Origin: Centrapalus pauciflorus
Lineage: Eukaryota > Streptophyta > Magnoliopsida > Asterales > Asteraceae
Reading direction: 5' to 3'
Assembly: GCA_020465985.1 (NCBI GenBank)
Contig: JAANYP010004337.1
Span: forward strand, 1 to 64,000
Length of the DNA stretch: 64,000 nucleotides
The notes below the pieces were generated by a model, which did no database searches, was not told the origin of the DNA, and worked only from the letters and a program-made list of their open reading frames with translations. The translations under genes were made by a program, and so were the position numbers. Below are positions 13,748-25,693 of this stretch, piece after piece. Every line of letters starts with the position of its first letter. Positions within the stretch are counted from its first letter, which is position 1.

Positions 13748-14942
13748 TTTAACGGCTAGAGATGACCGTGCGGCTTCTGGTGCTCGGCTTTGACCCTCAA
13801 ACACGTCATACACTGCTCAACATACCGGCTCACATCCCTTTTCATTCCCGGCCACCATTAGAAGTCACGGAGGTCACGGTACATCTTAGTACTCCCCGGA
13901 TGAACAGATAGCCTCGATCGGTGCGATTCATCAAGAATCAACTGCCGCAGATTCCGAACCCTCGGGACCCAGACCCTATCATGGAACACATACAACCCAC
14001 GATCATCCCTGATTAACGGCTCAAGCTACCCTGTCAGACGCTCCCGTTTCACATTATCACCCCGCAGGCCCTCCTGCTGCGCTAATCTTAGACTGTCCGT
14101 TAATGTCGAGGTAATCTCAAGCCTCGAGGCCCTGGATATCACAGTCTGGCCGCGTGCCCTACGGCTCAGCGCGTCAACTACCACATTAGACCGGCCCGGG
14201 TGGTACTGACTCTCGCAATCGTAGTCTTTCAACAGCTCAAGACTACGCCGCTGCCTCATGTTCAGATCCTTCTGGCTGAACAGATACTGAAGGCTCTTAT
14301 GGTTGGTATACACAATAAACCGAGATCCATACAGATAATGGCGCCAAATCTTTAACGCGAACACAATGGCGTCTAACTCTAAATCATGCACGGTATGGTT
14401 CCCTCATAAGTCTTCAGCTGGCGCGAAGCATACGCGATCACTTTCCCTCGCTGCATCAGAACACAACCCAACCCTGACCCCGAAGCATCACAATACACTA
14501 CAAAGTCGTTGGTACCCTCCGGCAAGGACAACACTGGAGCTTGACATAACCGGGTCTTCAGCTCTCTGAATGCACGCTCCTGCTCCTCGGACCACTCGAA
14601 CGGAACGGACTGCCGTGTCAATCTCGTCAACGGCAAGGCAATCCTTGAAAAGTCCTGGATAAAGCGTCGATAATACCCGGCGAGACCCAGAAAGCTACGA
14701 ATCTCTGACACTGATCTCGGAGGCTCCCAACTCATCACTGCCTCAATCTTGGCCGGATTCACTTTAATGCCCTCTGCACTGACCACATGCCCCAAGAACT
14801 GTACCTCTCGCAACTAAAACTCACATTTGGACAACTTCTTGTACAATTTCTCCCTGCGCAGCACGGTCAAAACCTCTCGGAGGTGCTGCTCGTGGTCCCC
14901 AGCGCTCCTCGAGTAGATCAGGATGTCATTGATGAACACAAT
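13748..14942 (-). pseudogene. Gypsy RT C-terminal part, RNase H and integrase zinc-binding region
   Basis: From 14942 downward: the RT catalytic motif reads FINDILIY where the family has FxDD, so the first catalytic Asp is Asn. Then come VQFLGHVVSAEGI and SFLGLAGYYRRFI (RT thumb/connection), and RNase H (VVYCDASGSGLG; FALKIWRHYLYG; VYTNHKSLQYLF; DALSRR). Further down lies an HHCC zinc-binding segment with HPGSTKMYRDL and CMTCLR at about 13750-13950. There is a frameshift near 14400 and stops near 14815 and 13860. The copy is cut at 14942 by the Copia element; the rest of RT resumes at 28410. Confidence 0.88.
14938..14942. repeat. Target-site duplication, left copy
   Basis: ACAAT, identical to 28405-28409 on the far side of the Copia element. 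Confidence 0.95.
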
Positions 14943-16019
14943 TGTTAGGCACAAAAAGGCCTCGGTCAAACCTGCTCTACATCTGAGGGGGAGATTTTTC
15001 AGTCAAACCTGTTGATGTACTTGAAGGTATAATTTAAGGCCTGTTTATGCCTTATTGAAACCTGATATGTGATTTGCAATATCAGCCCAAAGCTGTTTAC
15101 CATGTTGCATTCGTTGCAACAAAGGCAGTTTGTCCAAGCTGTTCTGTCTGCTGAACAGACTGGACATAAACTGTCTACGCTGCTCTGTTCTGTTGAGCAG
15201 CTTGGACAGTTTACAAGTGTTCTATTCTTTGTGAACAGAACCTGTTCTTTGTGAACAGGTTAAACACTTTATGTAATATGTTTCCAAGTCCTCATGTATT
15301 GTTTTTGGCTACAAGATCAGTTTACAAGTCGAAGACAAAGTGGAAAACAGAACTGCACAGCCTGCCCACGCTGTTCTGTTACATGAAGACAAACGGATAT
15401 CTGAAAACGGTGACAGGCCTTTTCTTATATCAAAATGGCATTAGCAAATGAAGAAAGATGCAAAGTTGACATTCCTCTTTTGGTTAAAGCCTTATGCAAC
15501 AGTGACAAAAAGGAAAAGACAAAGATTCTGCCATGTGAAGACAAATATACTTTATCAGAAAGACTTTCCACTATCTCATCTGTCCAATGAAGAAGCTTCA
15601 CTGAGATTCTCCTTTTGAGTATAAAAGGAAGCTTCTAAGGATTATGAGATATCGAGAGTGTGAAATCAGAACGTGCATTGAAGTGTGTGTTATTCCATGC
15701 ATGCAAGTCTGCTTATGTAAAACAGAAGAGTGTGTCTAAGCTGTTTTTGCTTAAGCTGTCCATCTGAGTCTTGTAAAAACAGTGAGTGCTTCTAAGTGAG
15801 TGTATTCATTGTATCTAGTCTGAATGAGTCTTAGATTAGTTAATCAACTGTTGTATCTGTCATCTCAGCTTGAACCTTTCCGCATTCAAGCTTGTTTGTA
15901 ATTAACACTTGTTAATAATATGCACAAACATTGAGAAAAAGATTGTTAAGTTTTCAAATAGCTGTATTCACCCCCTACAGCTTAGAACTATACACTTGGG
16001 AAACCTTTTGGGACCTACA
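14943..16019 (+). repeat. Family A 5' LTR
   Basis: TGTTAGGCAC to GACCTACA, 1077 bp. It has the paired inverted motifs around TGTTCTTTGTGAACAG (near 15220-15260) and a TATA box at 15620-15628. Compared with the 3' LTR it lacks about 33 bp near 15555 and keeps the TATA segment that the 3' LTR has lost. Confidence 0.95.
15620..15628 (+). promoter_or_regulatory. LTR TATA box
   Basis: TATAAAAGG in the 5' LTR, conserved in the sister LTR at 808-800. It would place the transcript start near 15650, with gag at 16082. Confidence 0.65.
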
Positions 16020-16021
16020 AC

Positions 16022-16033
16022 TGGTATCAGAGC
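16022..16033 (+). other. Primer binding site, initiator tRNA-Met
   Basis: TGGTATCAGAGC, two bases after the LTR end. It is complementary to the 3' end of plant initiator tRNA-Met, the standard primer of Copia elements. Confidence 0.93.
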
Positions 16034-16081
16034 AGATAGAGTGTGTGTCATCTCTAAATCTCTTATTCTCCCTTCTTTCCC

Positions 16082-18781
16082 ATGGACAACAGTGCTGCAA
16101 ATTCCTCATCCTACTATGACAATGGGTCAATGGCCAAACCCCCAAAGTTCAATCATCAGAACTTCTCTGGCTGGAAGTGCAGAATGATGCTCTATTTAGA
16201 AAATCTGGATGTACAACTACCAGAGATAGTAATGGAAGGTCCCTATGTGCCAACCTCCGTTACTACCATAACTCCTGCTGTTGAAGGAGTTGCCCCTGAA
16301 ATCAAAACCTTTGAGAAGGCCAAAGCTCAATGGTCTGATGAAGACAAAAGACTGGTTGCTCTGGATGCAAAAGCCAAGAATAACCTGGTTATCTCTCTGC
16401 CTGATGATGTGTTCAAAATGGTTGAGAAGATGAAGACTGCAAAGGAGATGTGGGATACTTTGTGTACCGTCTATGACGGACCCACAATCACACTGGACAA
16501 CAAGATTAACAATCTTGTTAGACAGTATGAACTCTTCTTTGCAAAACAAAAGGAGACACTCACAGAAACCTACACCAGGTTTACTGCTCTTGTTAATTAT
16601 CTCAAAGCTGTTGGGATCACAAAGGACAGCCTGACTCTGGTGAACAAGTTCTTGGACATCTTGCCTGAAGAGTGGAACTACTTTTCTACCATCTTGAGAA
16701 ATTCAGGTACCATCAAAGGTATGGATCTTGTAAACTTATATGGATCCTTACTAAATGATGAGCAGCCAAGGCAGCAGAAGAGAAATGCCTTGGAAATGTC
16801 CAAGAGAGGTGCTGCCTTAGTGGTCAGCATGAGACAACCTGTTGGGCAGATATGTGATGTGTTCACACAACCTGACCAACAGGCTGATGATGAAAGAGAG
16901 GAAATGTCTGATGAGGAAGACAGTGCAGACCTTGCTGAACTTAATGATGAGCAAATGACTGCAATGCTTGTCAAAAGGTTCAACAAGAAGAGGTTTGGAA
17001 GAAATATGCTGCAGGGGAACTCAAATGCTGTCAAGAAGAAGACATTTGATAAATCTAAGGCTGAGTGCTTCAAATGTGGCAAAACTGGCCATGTAGCTGC
17101 TGACTGTGTGTCAAAAGCTGTTGGACAGTCTTCCAAACCATACAAGACTAACAGGGACGATGGCTATAGGGTTAAGTACCTTATGGTCATGGCTAAGCTG
17201 AAAAAGTTGGAAAACTCAGTGGCTTCCAACAAGCAAAAGGGACTGATGGTAGAGACATGTGACTGGGAGGAGTCTGATTCATCCTCAGATGAAGAAGACA
17301 ACAACTGTCTGATGGCCAATACTGACATCCCATCAACTAGCAACTTCAATCAGCTATTGGCTGAAGCTGAAGCCTTCAGCAGCTTAGAGAACTGGAACCC
17401 TACAATGATGTACAAGGTACCAAATTTTATGGCTTACAACTCTGAGGAAAAAGTAAAAATGTTTGAATATATGCTGGTTGGTTTAAAAGCTGCTGTTGAG
17501 AAGCATAATGTTTTACTATCTGAAATCTCTAAGCTTAAAACTGATCTTGAAATAAAATCCAGTAAACTGGACAGTTTCCATAAGTTGGAAACTGAGCTTG
17601 ATGAATTAAAACACATCAACTCTTTTTTACTGGAAGAAAAGAGAGAAACAGATGTAAAACATGCAAAGCTTCAAAAGATAGTTGACTCTTGGTGCCAATC
17701 TGCACAAAAAGTCAGCCATTGCATCAGTCAGCAGATGCCTGCACTTGACAAAGCAGCTTCTATTGTTGAGATTAATAATCTGAAAGATGACTTATCCACT
17801 CTTGGTGAGCTTCCAAGTACTTTCATCCAGAATGTTAATGGAAAGCTGGTCTTAACAAACAGGTTTGTCAGACCTCAAAATACTGACAGCTTGTGTGAAA
17901 AAGGCCCAAAGGCTGATAATGGAATGTGTTCTCCATCAAATCAGCCTGCTAAGTGCTATGCTGACTCACACAAGCAAAAGAAAGAAAAACATGCTCAAAC
18001 TGCAGTAGTGGACACAAGCTGATGGTAAGAGACATGTTAATCCTTTTGATGCTAAACATTTTGAAAACAAGTTTTCAAAAGGTAAGCAGCCTGCTTTCAA
18101 CAAGGGTAAGTCTCATGTTGAAAACAGATCTGCTATGGTTTCAAATAAGTTTTCAAATCATGGTGGAAAACTGGTTATAAATGAAAATAAGTCTTTCAAA
18201 ACCAGAAACAGTGATTATGCTGATAGGCAGCATCAATCACATCTCAGTAAGGGCAAAGGCAAAGCCATTGCTCAGCCTGAGAAATCTGGGAATAAGTTTC
18301 CCAAACCTGTGGAAGGTCAAAAACCAATCAAGCTTCCTGTTTTTGACATCTGTCCTCCCAAAAAGAGGAAAGAAGGAACAGGCAAAGCTATTGCTATTGT
18401 GCTTTCCACCCAAGCTGTTGATTCATCAAAAATAATAATAAGTTTACTAAACCTGCTGATAAAATCAACAGAAATAATTCAGAATATGTTTCTGAAAGTT
18501 CTTCTTCCAAAAAGGCTAAAAAGAGAAAATGCTATAAATGTGGGAAGAAGACCCACATGGCCAAAGACTAACCTGAAACTGAGGACATGAGGCCTGTTGA
18601 CTCTGCTAGTTCCATCATTGCTAAAACAAGCAGTGTTGGAAGTAACTTAGTCAATGAAAGTGGTATCCAAACTGATACCATTTAAATAGGAAATATTAAT
18701 GTGGATATTACTAGCCCATCAATGAATGTTGATGAAGTAGGAGAACTCATCACAATGATGAGTTCCCCTAAAAGTAACTAA
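16082..18781 (+). pseudogene. Copia/Sirevirus gag with two zinc knuckles
   Basis: ATG at 16082 (MDNSAANSSSYY). The N-terminal block GWKCRMMLYLENLD is followed by a gag domain (MWDTLCTVYDGP, TLTETYTRFTALVNYLK, LPEEWNYFSTIL). A first CCHC knuckle, CFKCGKTGHVAADC, lies at 17066-17107. A predicted coiled coil (SEISKLKTDLEIKSSKLDS to LKHINSFLLEEK) and a Lys/Ser-rich tail follow, then a second knuckle starting CYKCGKKTHMAKD at 18530. The first 646 codons are open to a TGA at 18020. A net one-base frameshift near 18011 is reversed near 18436. Further in-frame stops are at 18569 (where the last Cys of knuckle two should be) and 18683. The natural end is probably the TAA at 18779-18781. Gag forms the RNA-packaging particle. 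Confidence 0.88.
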
Positions 18782-18805
18782 TGTTTTCCTATGACACTCT
18801 GCAGG
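18774..18805 (+). promoter_or_regulatory. Putative branch point and 3' splice site at gag/pol boundary
   Basis: gTAACTAATgttttcc, then atgacactctgcag|GAC. The gag stop TAA lies inside a plant-type branch sequence (CTAAT), followed by a pyrimidine-rich stretch and CTGCAG|G. The first base after AG (18805) is in phase 0 of the pol frame. Family B has the same arrangement at 44081-44113. No donor has been identified and splicing is an inference. Confidence 0.45.
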
Positions 18806-21800
18806 ACAAACAACCATTCCAGGTCTGGTACTTGGACAGTGGCTGCTCATGACACATGACAGGTTGCAAGGAACTGCTGAGTGATCTCAGGCCTGAAAAA
18901 GGGCCAAAAGTCACCTTTGGTGACAACGTGCAGGGATCCACTGAGGGATATGGACTTAAAGCTGGTGCTGCAATGTTCAAAAGAGTAGCCTATGTGGTTG
19001 GGCTAAAACATAATCTTGTTAGCATAAGTCAACTGTGTGATGCTGGCTACAAGGTTAACTTCGATGAGCACCTGGGTTACATATTGGATCCTCAAGGCAA
19101 AGTTGTGCTGTGTGCTCAACGGAAGAAAGGTGTATATGTTGTGGACATGAAATCTGCTGATCCCACAACTGAAACCTGCTTTCTCACAAGAACAAATGTA
19201 GACCTAAACTGGTTATGGCACAAAAGGCTATCTCACCTGATCTTCAAGAATATCAACAAACTCTATATGAAAGAGTTGGTAACAGGTTTGCCTTCTATGA
19301 CCTTTGTTAAGGATAAATTCTGCACAGCTTGTGAGAAAGGCAAGCAAAGAAAATCATCTTTTAAATCCAAGCATAAATTTTCTATTGCTACTCCTCTCTT
19401 CTTAATCCACATGGACTTGTTCGGACCAGTTAATGTCCCAAGTCTAGGAGGAAGATGATACACTCTAGTAATGGTTGATGAGTTCTCCAGGTTTACATGG
19501 GTAATCTTCTTGAAGAGCAAAGGAGAGGCTGCTAGAGAGATCATTGGATTTATTAAAAAGATGGAAATGCTGAACTCTGCTCAAGTGAAGCAGCTTAGAA
19601 GTGATCATGGTACTGAGTTCAGAAACAGTACTCTTAAGGACTTCTGTGAAGAAAAAAGGATCTCACAAAACTTTTCAGCAGTAAGAACTCCACAACAAAA
19701 TGGAGTTGCTGAAAGGAGAAACAGAACCCTTATTGAAGCTGCTAGAACCATGCTGTGTGCATCTGGTTTACCTTCATCATTTTGGGCTGCAGCTGTTAAC
19801 ACTGCCTGCTTCACCCAAAACAGATCCTTAGTGGTGAAAAGGTTCAACAAGACTCCCTATGAGCTGCTCAAAGGGAGGAGGCCCAATATTAGCTACTTCC
19901 ATGTGTTTGGATGTCCCTGCTTCATTCTGAATCAAAGGGACCAACTGGCAAAGTTTGAACCCAAAGGTGATGAATGTGTCTTTGTTGCTATCTCCAAAGC
20001 CTACAGAGTGTACAACAACAAGAAAAAGGTGATAGATGAATCTATCAATGTCACCTTTGAAGAGTCCAGGAATGCCTCCACCAAAGCTGTTCCTGAATCA
20101 GTTTCAGGAAAATTCAGCTTTGATGATCTCATGCATTCAAACAATGAAGAGGACTCAAAAGCTTCCACTACATCCAGAGTGGAACCTGCTAACCATGATG
20201 GGCATGATGATGATTATGTTGATACACCCTGTATGAATAAGTGTACTGACTTAACCAATCAATGCTGATTTCCTGGATCCTTTGCTGATGTGTTCAACAA
20301 TGGAGAGTCATGCTCAACAAGTGAACAGGCTCAAGATATCAGTGTGTCTGAAAATCTTGAAAGCTGTTCAACAGGACCTGTTGAAGATGCAAACAACTCA
20401 GGAGAATCCTCATTGAAAAATGATCCTAAGTGAATCAGGTGTCACCCCAATGATCAAATAATTGGTGACATCAACAAAGGGGTACAAACAAGATGGGACA
20501 GCTTAGGGAACTTTTGTATGTTCTCTAGCTTTGTGTCCCTAATGGAGCCAAAGAAAGTGGATGAAGCACTTAAAGATGCCAATTGGATCACTGCCATGCA
20601 AGAGGAACTCAATCAGTTTGAGAGAAACAAGGTATGGAAGTTGGTCCCTGCTCCTAAAGGTAAAACTATAATTGGCACCAAATGGGTTTACAGGAACAAG
20701 ATGGATGAGCAAGGTCATGTCATTAGACAAAAGGCAAGACTAGTTGCTTAGGGCTACAGGCAGGAGGAAGGCATTGACTACGATGAAACATTTGCTCCCG
20801 TGGCCAGGCTAGAGGCAATTCGTTTGTTTCTAGCCTACGCTGCTCATAAAAGCATGAAGGTATTTCAAATGGATGTGAAGAGTGCATTTTTGAATGGGAA
20901 GCTGCAAGAAGAAGTTTATGTCAAGTAGCCCCCAGGTTTTGAAAATGAATATCATCCAGGTTTTGTCTATAAGTTGGACAAAACTCTCTATGGTCTAAAA
21001 CAAGCCCCTAGAGCCTGGTATGACACTCTTACTGATTTCCTTATGAGCAATGGGTATTCCAGAGGTAAAGTGGATACCACACTGTTCATAAAGAAGGTGA
21101 AGTCTGATATTATACTTGTTCAAATTTATGTGGATGACATAATATTTGGTTCTACTAATGAGCAATTATGCAAGAATTTTTCATTACTCATGAAATCCAA
21201 ATATGAAATGAGTATGATGGGAGAACTTACTTTCTTTTTAGGATTACAGGTTAAACAAACCTCAAATGGAATTTTTATAAATCAAAGAAAGTATACTTTA
21301 GATCTATTGAAAAAGTTTAAATTTGATTAAAGTTCTCCTATTAAAACCCCAATGGCAACCAATGTAAAATTGGATGCAGATGCCAGTGGAAAAGCTGTTT
21401 CAGTAACAGCTTATAGAGGCATGATTGGGGGCTTGCTATATTTAACTGCTAGTAGACCTGATATTATGTTTGCTACTTGTTTGTGTGCTAGGTTCCAAGC
21501 TGATCCAAAAGAATCACATCTAGCTGTTGTGAAAAGAATCTTCAGATACCTTAAGGGTACACCAGGTTTGGGTCTTTGGTATCCCAAAGACTCAAGCCAT
21601 GAACTAACAGGTTATTCAGATTCTGACTTTGCAGGCTGCAGGCTAGATAGGAAAAGCACAACAGGTGGATGTCAACTCCTTGGTGATACGTTGATAAGTT
21701 GGTGTAGCAAGAAGCAGAACTCAGTTTCTACTTCTACTGCTGAAGCTGAGTACATTGCTGCTGGAAGCTGCTGTGGGCAGATACTGTGGATGCAGCATCA

Positions 21801-22074
21801 GCTTGAAGACTATGGACTTGTAAATAGGAAAACTCCTATTCTGTGTGATAATACAAGTGCCATAGCTATCTCCAACAATCCAGTGTTTCACTCCAGAACA
21901 AAGCATATAGAGGTCAGACATCGCTTCATCAGGGATCACATTCAGAAAGGTAATGTGGAGTTAAGTTTTATTTCCACAGATGAACAACTTGCAGACATTT
22001 TCATTAAACCTCTTGATGAAAACAGATTTAACTATCTGGTAAGCAAGCTGGGCATGTTAAACAAAAGTGACTAA
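18805..22074 (+). pseudogene. Copia pol: protease, integrase, reverse transcriptase, RNase H
   Basis: One reading frame is traceable from 18805 to the stop at 22074. Protease: WYLDSGCS at about 18826. Integrase: zinc-binding H..H..C..C (WHKRLSHL, CTACEKGK), then the core with HMDLFGPV, RSDHGTEF and QQNGVAERRNRTLIE, giving D, D, E. RT: TKWVYRNKMDEQG, VFQMDVKSAFLNG, DKTLYGLKQAPRAWY and the catalytic YVDD at 21127-21138, intact. RNase H: GYSDSDFAG, TAEAEYIA, CDNTSAI, TKHIEVRH. Seven in-frame stops interrupt it (18850, 19456, 20266, 20431, 20749, 20926, 21328), but I see no frameshift. Several fall where relatives have Arg or Gln, as expected from CGA to TGA and CAG to TAG. Confidence 0.92.
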
Positions 22075-22765
22075 GTATCCAAAATGTTCTAAGTCATTAT
22101 ATGTCTCACACTGCTCAAATTAATTCGTAGAACAACTTAGACAGAACAAGCTATGCATGTTCTATACTTAGTCGTTTTCTGCAAAACTTAAACAGCTTGA
22201 GCGTATAACAGGTTTGACAATAACAGTTTGTATGTCAAGCCTGATCTGATGATCAAACCTCCACCCTGCTCACTCTTTCAATCTGTCATACAAGACATTG
22301 TCTTGTAACCTGATCAGCTATTGAACACAACCTGTTCTTACATGGCTGAATAGGTTGAAGGAACAGCTTGAAGAGTGAACAGCTTGTGATGACCCTGCTC
22401 ATCACAGGTTTGACCATCAGCTTAGACCATCAGTTTTAATTACCTTTCTTCACAATTAAGTTACTTAATTTCTATTTTTATTTAACTTAATTACTGCGGA
22501 TAATGTGTGTTTACGTGTGTTAGTGAATAAAAAGGGCTCAAGTGGTCTGACAAACGGTCTGACATGGACAACCGTTCTGTTTTCCGTTAACGACCATTTC
22601 AAATCAACCGCCTAAATGTTTCTCTCTCATACCCACTCACATTCAAATCATATAAATACCCCCTACTGTTTCATCTTCGTCTTCCTCACTACTTCCATAA
22701 CTTCCTAAGAACCCTAAAACTTCGACTAAGTGTCCTGTGCTTCTACTACTCTCACTACTTCCCAA
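22075..22765 (+). other. Spacer between pol and third ORF, with candidate internal promoter
   Basis: Non-coding, with repeated short phrases on the theme of GAACAGCTTG and CCTGxTC. TATAAATA at 22651-22658 lies 108 bp before the ATG of the third ORF and is followed by a CT-rich leader (CATCTTCGTCTTCCTCACTA), which looks like a plant core promoter and 5' UTR. Confidence 0.5.
22651..22658 (+). promoter_or_regulatory. Candidate TATA box for the third ORF
   Basis: TATAAATA in front of a pyrimidine-rich leader and the ATG at 22766. It is a sequence resemblance only. Confidence 0.4.
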
Positions 22766-25693
22766 ATGGCTCACCGTAACAACCCCTTTCTACTAGTGTT
22801 TGTTGGTGCTGATGTTCAAAAACATGCATCGGTCACCACAATGCTAACCCTGAAACCTACCAACTACCTTGCAAACCTAACCATCCCCAAAAACTATGTG
22901 GGGAAAGGCTACGATGAAATGGTGGAGTTTCTGAAAGTTCATCCGTTGAACTATGCCATGACTGCCTCACCTGGTGTCCTGTACCAGGAGATGGTATATG
23001 AGTTCTAGTACACCTGTGCCTACAACCCAGATACCAAAGTCATCAAGGGCACCATACTCAATGGGACTCAGACCATTGCAATCACCACTCGTCTGATCAG
23101 GGAAGCTCTTCGTCTTCCTGTGGCTGAAACTTATGATCAGCCTCAGGCCAAAGATGAACAGATGAAGAATCTGCTGCACTTCTGTGGTGTAGCAGAACCA
23201 AAAGTTGGAGCTACACTGTTCAGGAAGGATTTGTCTCCTACCTACAGTTTTCTGTTTGCCTCAGTGGTCATGTGCTTCAGCAGTAAGGTTGGTTCCTTTG
23301 ACCAACTAAGTCGTGATGAGATTCCTATAGTCCTACAGTTTCTGGATGGGACTACAATCAATATGGCCAGATGGATTTTCATGAACTTGAGGAATCTGAT
23401 GCAGCAGGAGACACGCCCAGCTGCTGTTCGATATCCCAGATTTCTGAGCCTCATTTTCAAGCATGTTTGTGGTGAGCATCTGTATAACTCTCAGCCTTTA
23501 CTCCGTACTGCTGTTTTTCCTTTTATAGGAAATAGAGTTTTCTACACTCCGGTTCTCCCAAATGAGCCTCCTCTCTCTACTCCAATGAGGAGGTTGCTAG
23601 GATTGGTGGAAGGACCCTCTGCTGTGAGGGTGGATCCAGAAGCTGCTCCCAAAAGAAAATCCAAAGCCAGGGCCAAATTTGTTAAAAGGACCCTGGAAAC
23701 GACTGAAGTTGGGACTGTCCACAAGAAGGCCAAAAAAGCTAAGTCTAAGTCTGCACCCTCAGCCTCTGTGGCTGAGGGGGAGCAGGCTTCTCACCCTGGT
23801 TTAATTATTGAACCTGAAGCCTCTATGGCTGGTGCCTCTGTGGCACCTGAGACTATGAAACAGGCCAACCCGCCTGTTTCTGACCCAGTCTCCAAACCTG
23901 TCCAATCTGAACCTCTCACCTCTCCACAATCACCGACCTCATCTCTCCGATCATACCAAAGAAAATCCCTTGCCAAAAAGATACCAACAACCAAAACAGC
24001 CCAAACCAGCCCCTCTGTTCCCTCTAAACAGGGTTCAGTTGAAAAAGAAGCACACCCTGCTGCCTCTGCTATTGTGGGAGAAGGTTTAGCAAAATTGGAG
24101 CCTGCTTCACTCCAACCTGTGTCTACCCCAAGTCAGCCTAGACCCTCTGGTTCCTCCCAACAGGAACTAGTTGTACATATGGAGACAACCACATCAACTA
24201 TTCCAGCCTCCCAACAGGCTGAGAATATTGAAAGACAGGAGTTCTCTCCACTCCATACTGAGTCCACACTGTCCCCACTTCATACTTCTTTATACCCTGA
24301 GTCTGCACGAGGTGCCAACACTGCTGGTTTAGACCAACCAGTAACTCAGCCTCAAATTTCTGTTCCTTATGATGCAGCTGTTCTACACCAAACAGCTACT
24401 GAAGGACCAACTACCCAGGCCAATGAACCTCAGGGAACAGAACATCCCTTTGGTGAGGCTGCTCCTTCTATGCAAACTCCATCAGCAGGTTTCACCAGTG
24501 CTGATGTTGAAATGCACATCCCATCTCCCAATGATGAGGTACTTTTAAACCAAGGTGCTGCAGAGGGAACCACCACTGGCCTTCATGAAGGTGCTGCAAC
24601 ACAAGCAGCATCTGAAAGGCTACCATTCTCTACCCCCTCTCCTGATGATGCAGCTACTGCCACTGCTGAAGGACCTATTGATCCCTCCAAGCTGGGCCAC
24701 ATTACTTTTGCCCAGGCTATGGAGCTTCTTTCAAAAATACCCTATCCCTCTCCATCACATCCTCATACACCAGCCTCATCCTCATCATCACCATCTACTA
24801 AATCCAAACAGTCTACCCATACACCTCCATCCCCTAAAGATCTGCCTTTGAAGGATCAGTTATTCTTGCTGACCAACAAAGTTGGCTCTTTAGATACTTC
24901 TATGTCTTCTCTACCGTCTCTCATTTCAGACTCTGTGTCTGAACAGCTTAAAGTGTTCTTTGATGTGTTCAAGAATTCCTTCCCCTGCACTCCTCAAACT
25001 GACACCTCCTCACAGCTGCTTGCACTCACTACACAGCTGCAAAATGTCTCCACTTCCCTCTCCTCCATTCTTTCACATCAACAGGACCCTGTATCCTCTA
25101 TGACAGCTATATCCCAACAGCTGTCCACTCTCCTCACTACTTGCAATTCTACCCTTCCTGATACACTGGCCAGCCTACACACTCTCATAGTCTCTCTATC
25201 AAATTCTGTGTCAGCAAACCTTGCTGATGTGCAGGACTCTCTTGAGTTACACCTTGCACAGCTTCAAACTTTGCTATTCACAGCTTCTGATAGAGACAAT
25301 ATTCTTAAGCTGACCTCTCTTGCTGATTCCCAATCCTCTTCTATTCAAACCTGTCTTTCTCAACTTGCAGAGGTGAAGGACAACCTGGCCTTCTTAGTGC
25401 ATAGCCTGGTTCGTCCCAAACCTACTGCCAAAACTGCTGCAAAGCCTGCTGAATTTGTATCTTCAGGCAGACCAGTTGTTGAAGGTGCTGGTCCATCTCT
25501 TTCAAAGGGGGAGAAGTTGTCTGCCTCTAAGACTAAGTCTAAGGGGGAGAAAACTTCTTCTCCTAAGGAGAAATCAGCATCTACTGGTCAAAAAGCAGGT
25601 GCATCTGGAACAGGTACTGGTCCAGATGAGGGTGCCTCTCATCAACCTGAAGCTGCTCAGCCTACTCAGGCTGAATCTCCAAACCCTGCATAG
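22766..25693 (+). pseudogene. Sirevirus third ORF (env position), N-terminal and middle parts
   Basis: ATG at 22766 (MAHRNNPFLLVFVG). A conserved N-terminal domain of about 250 residues contains LKVHPLNYAMTASPG, TRLIREALRLPVAET, LSPTYSFLFASVVMCFSSK and YPRFLSLIFKHVCG. A long Ser/Pro/Thr/Ala/Gln-rich low-complexity region and then a Ser/Leu-rich, helix-prone part (FLLTNKVGSLDTSM, SLHTLIVSLSNSVSANL) follow. The only early break is TAG at 23006, where Trp is likely. TAG at 25691 may also be secondary, because the protein sense continues past it. I see no signal peptide or transmembrane stretch, so the label env-like refers to position only. The function is unknown. Family B carries the equivalent ORF at 35547-38554. 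Confidence 0.75.
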
